14,829 nt of DNA from an uncultured Treponema sp. (GTDB lineage: Bacteria; Spirochaetota; Spirochaetia; Treponematales; Treponemataceae): positions 1-14,829 of the forward strand of contig CALGGS010000194.1 in assembly GCA_937915735.1 (NCBI GenBank), given 5' to 3'. Position 1 is the stretch's first letter, and each line of letters starts with the position of its first letter. The notes below the pieces were generated by a model that saw only the letters and a program-made list of their open reading frames with translations, was not told where the DNA came from and made no database searches. A program made the translations under genes and the position numbers. This document shows, piece by piece, positions 1-6,214 of this stretch.

Positions 1-733
1 TGAAGAATTTGCTCCTTTTTTCGATTCTCGTGACTTCAATGATTTGCATTTTTTCTAAAATCCAGAGCAAAAGCTGGCTCCAGCGGGAGATTTTTGTGCC
101 TTTTGTGCGGGCTATTTCTTTTGTGAAGTCTATTTTCCTGAAGGCTACTTCTTCTCCATTTTCGTCTTTTTTCTTGAAGGTCTCCGGTATGAGCTTTTCC
201 CAGTCTTCCTTTGTCTGGAATTTTTCTTTTCGTATGATTTTTTCCAGCCGTTTTCCCATTGGAAGATAAGCCTTTAGCCTTCTCCTGCTTTTTGTCTGAT
301 TTTGTGTCGGCTCTTCGGTTTTTCGCCTTAATTCTGAGATTTCACAATATAAAAGCTCGAGAGTGCAGTTAGGGTGCAGGAAAAGCGGGCAGATTTGAGT
401 CATTCCCCTCAGAGATTCATAAAATGTCGCTTTTTTCGGACTTTTCTTTTTGTGAAGGAGTTCGCCGTTTGAAGAGTAAAGCTCAATCCATTTTATTTCT
501 GCGATTGGATGGACGATTTTTATTTTCCGGCCGCTTTCAAGAATATACTGGGCTTTTTCGGTGAGGGCAGATAGGTTCGAGGTCTGAATTTCGATGATGT
601 TTTTGTCCTCGCCCATTATGTCGCAAATCCACTGAGTGTCATCGAGTTTTACTTCCATCGTGCCGTTGGATTCCAGCGCATAGATTTTTTTTAAAGTCGC
701 ATGCAGAGAAGATTCGTTGTAGGTGTTTATCAC
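1..733 (-). CDS. Uncharacterised protein, C-terminus off the left edge
   Basis: An open frame on the minus strand runs uninterrupted for 244 codons and leaves the window, so only the N-terminal part is present. I chose GTG at 733 as start; the frame opens at a TAG near 769 and no ATG precedes residue 26. No clear Shine-Dalgarno is visible, so the start is uncertain. The first ~130 residues look alpha/beta, with D38 and an IIEIQTSN strand (E48, Q50) followed by a helix with K60. This D...ExQ pattern recalls a PD-(D/E)xK nuclease-type core, but that is a weak guess. Residues ~145-244 are rich in Lys/Arg, and the last ~40 visible residues could form a winged helix. The gene starts 44 nt after the lipoprotein stop, with no terminator between, so co-transcription is likely. 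I do not recognise the family by name. Confidence 0.75.
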   Translation of the reverse strand, partial: MINTYNESSLHATLKKIYALESNGTMEVKLDDTQWICDIMGEDKNIIEIQTSNLSALTEKAQYILESGRKIKIVHPIAEIKWIELYSSNGELLHKKKSPKKATFYESLRGMTQICPLFLHPNCTLELLYCEISELRRKTEEPTQNQTKSRRRLKAYLPMGKRLEKIIRKEKFQTKEDWEKLIPETFKKKDENGEEVAFRKIDFTKEIARTKGTKISRWSQLLLWILEKMQIIEVTRIEKRSKFF

Positions 734-777
734 GGGAAGTAGGATAGCAGAAAGAAGAAAAGAAAACTACAGATTAT

Positions 778-2595
778 TTACTCCTCAATAACAATATATG
801 CCCTCTGGTTTGTGGAGATGTTTGTCGTGTTGAAATTTATGGTGACTTCGCTTGCTGTTGCCGTTCCGACCTTTTGGAGCGTGATTCCGTATGGGCGAAG
901 TTCTGCTTGCTTGTTGTAGCCGTAAAGATAGGGGCCGTCGAACTTGTAGTAGTTCGTTGATGAATAGTAAGACGAGTAAGTTTCTGGAAGGGCAGAGGCT
1001 AAATTCCACAAATCTATTGGATTTAAGGTGTATTCGTAGCCGTTCAGCGTAAGTTCTGATGAAGAAAGCTCATTATTAAAGCCGTCATCGCCGCTTATGA
1101 GGCAGGCAAGTGTGTAATTTTTGAGTAAGTCTTCCATTGTCGTTGAGCTGGCTCCCATAGAAGAAAGTGCTGCTAGAATTGACTCCTCGTCCGTGCGGGA
1201 ATTTGTTGCGATTTCGTTTAGAAGGGCTATTCCCCCCTTGTTTCTTAAAAGCCAGGCGCCAAAAGCGTAGTTGTTTGCGTATGAATAGTAGACTTCAGGA
1301 CTTGATGATTTATATTCAAGGCCGATGTCCATATAGTGTCGGTTGAACATTGGAAGCCTTGAAATCGGAGAGTCATCCTCTGAAAAATCTGAGTCCAGGC
1401 CGCAGAGTGTGCCATACATTATATCCTCGCAGAGCATTGATTTCATTTCGTTGTGGGCGGTTCCAGACGAAAGTCCGTTTTCGATTGATTTTACTCCGAA
1501 ATCTATCATGTGCTGGAATTCGTGAGCGAGGGTTGAGTAGACCGTGCTTGTGTATGAGACTGCAAAATATGCGTCCACATAAAAATATTTTCCTTTGTTT
1601 GAATATTTGTAGACAGAGTTTCCGTTTGAAAGGTAAAAATAATCCTTTGCGTAGAAATATCCGACTACGCTGCCTGAATTCGTGCCTGCGTCGTAGTCTT
1701 TTCCGATGTCGTAAATTACGATGTTTACGATTGTTCCTGTATCGCTGTAGTTTTCCATTGAGACGAGGGAGGTGAGTGAAGTGTTTGTGGAAAGATTGTC
1801 AGATTCCTCTCCGAAAACATTCCTGATTTTTAAGTACATTTCGTCAAAATTATTCGCGATATTCCGGGCAATTTCTGAGTTTATTTTTTCTCCGCTCGCT
1901 GTTGAGGAAGATGTCCAGTTGTCGCTTACAACCCAAACATAGCAGTAGTCGCCCACAGCACGGAGAGTCGCCGTTTCAGAAGCAAATCTCGAGATGTCTT
2001 CGTCCTGGTCAACATAAATTGATTTTGTCGCTTTTCCGATATCGCTTTGGGTGTAAACAGTGGGCGTGACCTCTGTAATCGAAGAAGAAGCGGCCCGTGA
2101 TGAAGAATCTGAAAACTGCGGGAGGGATGTGTTTAGGGAGAGACTTATGCAATGGTGAGGGCCTGACGGAGTTGAAGAGGTGCCAGTTGATTTTATTCCA
2201 GATGAAGAAGTTGATGAGCTTGAAGAGTCTCCCGATGACAGTGAAATGCCAGTCGCGCTTGAAACATATCTTGTAAAGGAAGATGAAATTGTCGAAGAAG
2301 TTGGGTTTGTTTTCGTAAAGTAAATCGTTTTTCCGCTGGAAAGGCCTGAAATCGTTACTGAAGAGGTTGAAGAAGAAATTTCGAAGATGTTTGTGCTTCC
2401 GCTTTTGTAGGTGAGGGAAGAGGCTTCTGAGGCAGAACTTGTTGCTGAGCTTCCCGTTGATTTTATTCCTGACGAAGTTGAAGTTGCAGTGCTTGTCGTC
2501 GTATTTGAAGAAACTGAGCCGCTGCTTGCTATGGAATTGTCGCAGGCTGTGAGAATAAAAACTGACGAAACAATCAAAAAAAATGTCTTTTTCAT
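778..2595 (-). CDS. Lipoprotein, M30-like (hyicolysin-type) zinc metallopeptidase
   Basis: A 605-residue predicted lipoprotein and probable surface or periplasmic zinc protease. I start at ATG 2595 rather than the in-frame ATG at 2625: a GAGGGG Shine-Dalgarno lies just upstream, and translation then begins directly with MKKTFF, a hydrophobic stretch and the lipobox LTAC (lipidated C18). Residues ~19-175 are extremely Ser/Thr-rich, with the motif GIKSTG twice (43-48 and 133-138) flanking a beta-rich segment that contains SGLSSGKTIYFTKTNP. The catalytic signature HEFQH is at 358-362, preceded by a hydrophobic/Tyr-rich strand. E383 in NEMKSMLCED is the likely third zinc ligand. HEFQHMI is typical of family M30, but the usual following NEGL/ED pattern is altered. 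Activity is inferred. It is first in a probable two-gene minus-strand unit. Confidence 0.8.
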   Translation of the reverse strand: MKKTFFLIVSSVFILTACDNSIASSGSVSSNTTTSTATSTSSGIKSTGSSATSSASEASSLTYKSGSTNIFEISSSTSSVTISGLSSGKTIYFTKTNPTSSTISSSFTRYVSSATGISLSSGDSSSSSTSSSGIKSTGTSSTPSGPHHCISLSLNTSLPQFSDSSSRAASSSITEVTPTVYTQSDIGKATKSIYVDQDEDISRFASETATLRAVGDYCYVWVVSDNWTSSSTASGEKINSEIARNIANNFDEMYLKIRNVFGEESDNLSTNTSLTSLVSMENYSDTGTIVNIVIYDIGKDYDAGTNSGSVVGYFYAKDYFYLSNGNSVYKYSNKGKYFYVDAYFAVSYTSTVYSTLAHEFQHMIDFGVKSIENGLSSGTAHNEMKSMLCEDIMYGTLCGLDSDFSEDDSPISRLPMFNRHYMDIGLEYKSSSPEVYYSYANNYAFGAWLLRNKGGIALLNEIATNSRTDEESILAALSSMGASSTTMEDLLKNYTLACLISGDDGFNNELSSSELTLNGYEYTLNPIDLWNLASALPETYSSYYSSTNYYKFDGPYLYGYNKQAELRPYGITLQKVGTATASEVTINFNTTNISTNQRAYIVIEE

Positions 2596-2679
2596 AAAAG
2601 GCCCCTCGCCAAATTTGGATTTCATTTACAGAAAATATAACCCTGAGGTGGCTGAAAATCTTGAAAAAAGCGTGAGATT

Positions 2680-2708
2680 ATCATAAGAAAAATTCAAAAT
2701 AGTGTAAG
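2680..2708 (-). promoter_or_regulatory. Candidate sigma70-type promoter for the lipoprotein gene
   Basis: On the minus strand, CTTACA (2708-2703) and TATGAT (2685-2680) are separated by 17 bp, a fair match to the -35 and -10 consensus. Transcription would begin near 2673, giving a leader of about 78 nt before the ATG at 2595. Surrounding DNA is very AT-rich, so a chance match is possible. Confidence 0.35.
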
Positions 2709-2746
2709 ATTAAAAAGCAAAAAGTAAAAGAAAAATGTGAAAAGTA

Positions 2747-2804
2747 AAAAAGAAAAAAAATACACGAATCAATGCTAAAAATTCAATTAGCTATGATTCG
2801 TGTA
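2747..2804 (-). terminator. Rho-independent terminator of the 72-aa gene
   Basis: An 11-bp perfect inverted repeat (2761-2771 with 2794-2804, arm TACACGAATCA) continues inward, after two mismatches, with a 5-bp GCTAA/TTAGC stem. Read on the minus strand it is followed at once by a run of eight T and further T-rich sequence (2760 down to about 2747). It lies 36 nt beyond the stop of the 72-residue gene. The stem is AT-rich, but length and the T tract make a terminator the best call. Confidence 0.7.
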
Positions 2805-2840
2805 ATCCGAGCTTCAAGTATGAGTTTTTTTGAGCGCTTC

Positions 2841-3059
2841 TTATGCGTTTGCTACGAGCTTTTCGCTTTCTGCAACCTTTGTGAGGTAGCCTGTTCGGAC
2901 GCAGCTTTCAAAAAGAGCCTTAGAGATGTAGTCTGTTGTGACATCATCATAGCCGTCTTTGTCCCGCACGATTCTGACAACATATCCGTCGTCCATTTCT
3001 CGAACGACTGTCATATAATCTGATGTGCTTCCAATGCTTTTAAGTGTGTATGTTCCCAT
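2841..3059 (-). CDS. Small protein of unknown function (72 aa)
   Basis: A 72-residue acidic protein with no signal peptide and no membrane segment, beginning MGTYTLKSIGSTSDYMTVV. The coding call is supported by a strong AGGAG Shine-Dalgarno 7 nt before the ATG, by its own terminator downstream, and by a protein-like pattern of alternating beta strands (YMTVV, YVVRIV) with charged turns (RDKDGYDD), then a helix with one Cys. It is transcribed alone, divergently from tatD. I do not recognise a family and infer only a small cytoplasmic protein. Confidence 0.72.
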   Translation of the reverse strand: MGTYTLKSIGSTSDYMTVVREMDDGYVVRIVRDKDGYDDVTTDYISKALFESCVRTGYLTKVAESEKLVANA

Positions 3060-3112
3060 AGTAATCTCCTTTTAAAATTGGATAGACTTTTAAAAATTCA
3101 CCGCTTATGCGA

Positions 3113-3150
3113 TGCACTACAATAATATTTTCGGTATACTGAAATAAAAA
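3113..3150. promoter_or_regulatory. Divergent promoter region between the 72-aa gene and tatD
   Basis: The 121-bp gap between the divergent starts holds a good plus-strand -10, TATACT (3135-3140), with only a poor -35 match. On the minus strand TATTAT (3127-3122) has TTTTTA 17 bp upstream (3150-3145). Both -35 elements are weak, so exact promoter positions are tentative. Confidence 0.3.
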
Positions 3151-3180
3151 TTAAGTAAATTTTAGAGATTTAGAGAAAAA

Positions 3181-3924
3181 TTGGCAATATACTGCGACAG
3201 TCACATTCATCTTTTTCATTCAAAAACGCCTTCCTTTGCGGAAAAGGGGCATTATTTTTGCGTCAGCTCCTGCCACACGAAGGAAGAATTTGATTTTTTG
3301 TCAGATAAAAATTCTTTCGCGTCCTTTGGCATTCACCCTCAGGATTGCTTTCCCGGCAAGAGCGAAATGTCAGAAAATCTTTCCTTCCTTGACTCTCTCT
3401 GCCGTGAAAAAAAAATCATTGCAATCGGAGAGTGCGGCTTTGATTTTTTTACGAAGGAATTTAAGGCGACTGCTGAGACTCAGGAATTTGCCTTTGGAGA
3501 GCAATTAAAACTCGCCCAAAAATATAAGCTTCCGCTCGTCCTTCATGTTCGTAAGGCAATCGAAAAAATCTTTACATATTCAAAAGAGCTGAAAAAGCTG
3601 CCTTCCGTAATTTTCCATTCTTTTCCGGGGACAGTCCGTGAAGCCGAGTCGCTAAAAAAACACGGAATAAACGCATATTTTTCTTTCGGAAAGCCAATCC
3701 TAAACGGAAAAAAATCTGCAATAGACTGTGTGAAAAATCTCCCGCTTCAAAATATCTTGCTTGAGACTGATGCTCCTTACCAGACTCTGAAGGGCGAAAA
3801 TGAGACCTTTCCCTCTGACATAAAAAAAGTTTATGAAAAAGCGGCCGAATTGCGTAATATCAGCGAGGAAGAGCTTTGCCAGCGAACTTTTGAGAATTTT
3901 AAGAGAGCTTTTTGCTTAAATTAG
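3181..3924 (+). CDS. tatD: TatD-family metal-dependent hydrolase
   Basis: A 247-residue cytoplasmic hydrolase of the TatD superfamily, a TIM-barrel family with DNase or other phosphoesterase activity. Metal ligands are visible in the expected order: D6-S-H8-I-H10 at the first strand, E84 in IGECGFDF, H122 in LVLHVRKA, H146 in VIFHSFPG and D197 in LLETDAPY. Length is close to the family norm (about 250-265). The likely start is TTG at 3181, because the frame is closed by TAG at 3163 and no ATG or GTG fits; an AGAG sits 5 nt upstream, a weak Shine-Dalgarno. It is followed 46 nt later by the transporter fusion on the same strand without a terminator, so the two may be co-transcribed. The exact substrate cannot be told from sequence. 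Paralogues YcfH and YjjV are alternatives to tatD proper. Confidence 0.88.
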   Translation: MAIYCDSHIHLFHSKTPSFAEKGHYFCVSSCHTKEEFDFLSDKNSFASFGIHPQDCFPGKSEMSENLSFLDSLCREKKIIAIGECGFDFFTKEFKATAETQEFAFGEQLKLAQKYKLPLVLHVRKAIEKIFTYSKELKKLPSVIFHSFPGTVREAESLKKHGINAYFSFGKPILNGKKSAIDCVKNLPLQNILLETDAPYQTLKGENETFPSDIKKVYEKAAELRNISEEELCQRTFENFKRAFCLN

Positions 3925-3970
3925 AGATACACTTCACTTCGTTTTTGTGCTACAATTCTTACGGAAAAAT

Positions 3971-6061
3971 ATGACTCGCCTTATAAACTATTTAAAAACA
4001 CGGCCTCTCGCAATTATCTCTGTTATTGTGCTTTTGATTCTCTATCTTTTTATGATTTTTGCAGAATTTATCGCACCTTACACGCCCACAAAGATTTTTG
4101 AGGAGGACACCTTTCATCCGCTGAATGTCGAGCTTTCGGCAAAGGGGCTTGTAGCCCGTGAATACCGCGTTTTAAATCCGATTACATGGCGATATGCGAA
4201 GGTTAAGGGCGGGCGTTTTCATCATAAAATTCACTTTTTTGTAAAGGGCGAGGAATATAAAATTTTCGGACTTTTTTCCGCGAATCGTCATCTTTTCGGA
4301 ACCCTTCCCGACTCAGAAACTGGCGAGCTTTATCCTGTTTTTCTTTTTGGCTCTGATAACCTGGGGCGTGACCTTTTTTCTCGCATGGTCTACGGAAGCC
4401 GAATCTCTCTTACCATTGGCTTTGTCGCTTCTGCAATAAGCCTTGTGCTTGCGATTCTGCTCGGAGGCTTTGCCGGCTACTACGGCGGAAAAACTGACTG
4501 GCTTGTCATGCGATTCTCCGAATTCTTTATGCTCATACCCGGCCTTTATTTGATTTTGTTCCTGCGCTCTCTTTTAAATACGAAAATGGACTCAGGAACG
4601 GCCTATATGATTATTACAATCATTCTTTCGCTGGTCGGCTGGCCGGGAAGCGCGCGGACTCTCAGGGGAATGGTTCATTCAATCAAGCGGGAGGAATTCG
4701 TCCTGGATGCCGGTCTTGAAGGAATTCCAAGCACGGTAATAATTTTCGTTCACATAATTCCCCAAATCACGAGCCTTCTGATTGTCTCGACTACTCTTTC
4801 AATTCCTGGCTTTATTATGAGCGAGACTACACTTTCCTATCTTGGCCTTGGAATTTCCGACCCTGCCGTAAGCTGGGGAAGCCTTATCAACCGCGACATT
4901 TCAACTCTCTCAAACCTAAGGAATTTTCCCTGGCTTTTAACGCCAGTCTTTTTGCTTCTGGCAGTCACCCTTGCGTTTAACTTCTTGGGCGACGCTCTCC
5001 GTGACTATTTTGACCCTTATCATATCGTATTCCCAAGCTGGAAGAAAAAAAAGGTCGTTCCCGCTGGCAAGCGGCAATCGCAAGCTCCTTGCTCAACGGC
5101 TTCCGCTGCCACTCCAATCCCTAAGGCTTTCCTTTCTATTGAAAACCTGAAGGTGTCGTTCACTGTCTTACGGGGCGCGAGCGAGACAGTGATTCAGTCA
5201 GTGCGTGGAGTTTCCTTTTCTATGGACCGCGGGGAAATTTTAGGAATTGTCGGCGAATCTGGAAGCGGAAAATCCGTAACAACGACGGCGATTCCCGCCC
5301 TGCACCCATCAAATGCCACAATCGAAGGGAAAATCTTCTTTGATGGAGTTGAGCTGACTTCTCTTTCTCAAAAAGAAATGCGGCGCTACCGTGGGAAAAA
5401 AATCGGTCTTATTTTTCAGGAGCCGGGCAGGAGTTTTGATCCCCTTCAGAATATGGAATCAGTTTTCCTTGAAACTTTCCGGAATTCTGAGCCAAAAATC
5501 TCAAAAGAAGAGTCTCATAAAAGGGCTGTATCACTCCTCGATGAGGTGGGCTTGCCAGACCCTGAAAGCCGCCTAAAGAATTTTCCCCATCAGTTTTCCG
5601 GCGGACAGCTGCAGCGAATCGGAATAGCTCTTTCTCTTGCCCAGGGCTGCGAGCTTTTAATCGCTGACGAGCCTACCACAGCCCTTGATGTTACGATTCA
5701 GGCTCAGATTGTCTCCCTTCTTGCGAATCTCCGTAAAAGCAGGAATCTTTCCATTATTTTTATCAGCCACAACATCGATTTGGTAGCTTCTCTTTGTGAC
5801 AACATAATCGTAATGTACGGCGGCTTGATTATGGAAAGGGGAAAAAGCGACGAGATTATGCAAAAGGCCCGTCATCCATACACGAAGGCGCTTCTTGCCT
5901 CAAGGGCGAAGTTCGGGACTCACTATACTACTCAAAAACTGCTCTCAATTCCAGGCCGCGTGACAGACCCCGCCCACCCTGAGCCTGGCTGCCCTTTTGC
6001 TCCAAGATGCCAGCTTGCACGGGAGGAGTGTAAAGTGACGGCGGAATGTCAAAACTTGTAA
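3971..6061 (+). CDS. Oligopeptide ABC transporter permease-ATPase fusion (OppC-OppD type)
   Basis: A 696-residue fusion. Residues 1 to ~357 are an OppC/DppC-type permease: first TM segment at ~13-35, a long periplasmic insertion, the LFGSDNLGRDLFSRMVYG entry motif, several TM segments and the cytoplasmic coupling loop VLDAGLEGIPSTVIIFVHII. A Lys/Ala-rich linker (~358-390) joins it to an OppD/DppD-type ATPase with Walker A GESGSGKS (428-435), Q-loop FQEP, signature SGGQLQRIGIA (543-553), Walker B LIADEP (D566, E567) and switch H600. The C-terminal oligopeptide-transporter Cys motif is present (C674, C680, C687, C693), expected to bind an iron-sulphur cluster. I prefer ATG 3971; GTG at 3947 would add 8 residues but has no Shine-Dalgarno. 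Neither oppA, oppB nor oppF is adjacent, so partner subunits must be elsewhere. Substrate (peptide, nickel or other) is not deducible. Confidence 0.9.
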   Translation: MTRLINYLKTRPLAIISVIVLLILYLFMIFAEFIAPYTPTKIFEEDTFHPLNVELSAKGLVAREYRVLNPITWRYAKVKGGRFHHKIHFFVKGEEYKIFGLFSANRHLFGTLPDSETGELYPVFLFGSDNLGRDLFSRMVYGSRISLTIGFVASAISLVLAILLGGFAGYYGGKTDWLVMRFSEFFMLIPGLYLILFLRSLLNTKMDSGTAYMIITIILSLVGWPGSARTLRGMVHSIKREEFVLDAGLEGIPSTVIIFVHIIPQITSLLIVSTTLSIPGFIMSETTLSYLGLGISDPAVSWGSLINRDISTLSNLRNFPWLLTPVFLLLAVTLAFNFLGDALRDYFDPYHIVFPSWKKKKVVPAGKRQSQAPCSTASAATPIPKAFLSIENLKVSFTVLRGASETVIQSVRGVSFSMDRGEILGIVGESGSGKSVTTTAIPALHPSNATIEGKIFFDGVELTSLSQKEMRRYRGKKIGLIFQEPGRSFDPLQNMESVFLETFRNSEPKISKEESHKRAVSLLDEVGLPDPESRLKNFPHQFSGGQLQRIGIALSLAQGCELLIADEPTTALDVTIQAQIVSLLANLRKSRNLSIIFISHNIDLVASLCDNIIVMYGGLIMERGKSDEIMQKARHPYTKALLASRAKFGTHYTTQKLLSIPGRVTDPAHPEPGCPFAPRCQLAREECKVTAECQNL

Positions 6062-6138
6062 GATTTGAGTCTTTTCGGTGTAGCCAAATTTTTGTATTCA
6101 GAAGAATGAGAAAATGAAACTCTTAAGGTAATTTTTGT

Positions 6139-6167
6139 TTTTCAATTTTAAAATTGTCTGATATAAT
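6139..6167 (+). promoter_or_regulatory. Promoter of the chemosensory operon
   Basis: TTTTCA (6139-6144) and a perfect TATAAT (6162-6167) are separated by 17 bp, a good sigma70-type promoter. A start of transcription near 6174 gives a short leader before the first receptor gene. No sigma28-type flagellar/chemotaxis promoter is apparent. The 6062-6130 stretch before it contains no convincing terminator for the transporter gene, so read-through is possible. Confidence 0.6.
6143..6156. promoter_or_regulatory. Perfect 14-bp palindrome in the promoter spacer (candidate operator)
   Basis: CAATTTTAAAATTG is a perfect 7+7 palindrome lying between the -35 and -10 elements, overlapping the end of the -35. 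A dimeric regulator bound here would block RNA polymerase. The sequence is pure AT apart from the end bases, so chance occurrence in AT-rich DNA is possible. Confidence 0.3.
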
Positions 6168-6194
6168 TTAGATAAACATTAAGCGTCTGTATGA

Positions 6195-6202
6195 AAAGGA
6201 GG
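6195..6202 (+). promoter_or_regulatory. Shine-Dalgarno supporting the ATG at 6215
   Basis: AAAGGAGG is a near-perfect anti-16S match, but its spacing to the ATG at 6215 is long (12 nt). The ATG at 6191 lies upstream of it and has no Shine-Dalgarno. This motif is the reason for choosing 6215 as the start of the first receptor. Confidence 0.45.
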
Positions 6203-6214
6203 CGTAATAAAAGT

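Noticed and set aside
9..269. Plus-strand 86-codon frame at the left edge
   Set aside because: It lies opposite a continuous 244-codon minus-strand frame that has far better protein character; it lacks a ribosome site.
1350..1775. Plus-strand 141-codon frame inside the lipoprotein gene
   Set aside because: Arg/Cys-rich antisense shadow of the protease coding region, including the HEFQH codons.
2761..2804. Inverted repeat considered as insertion-sequence end or attachment site
   Set aside because: There is no transposase, no target duplication and no second copy in the window; a T tract on the minus strand right after a gene fits a terminator better.
3947..3970. GTG at 3947 as start of the transporter fusion
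   Set aside because: No Shine-Dalgarno precedes it, whereas ATG 3971 begins a typical permease N-terminus (MTRLINYLKTRPL) just before the first membrane segment.
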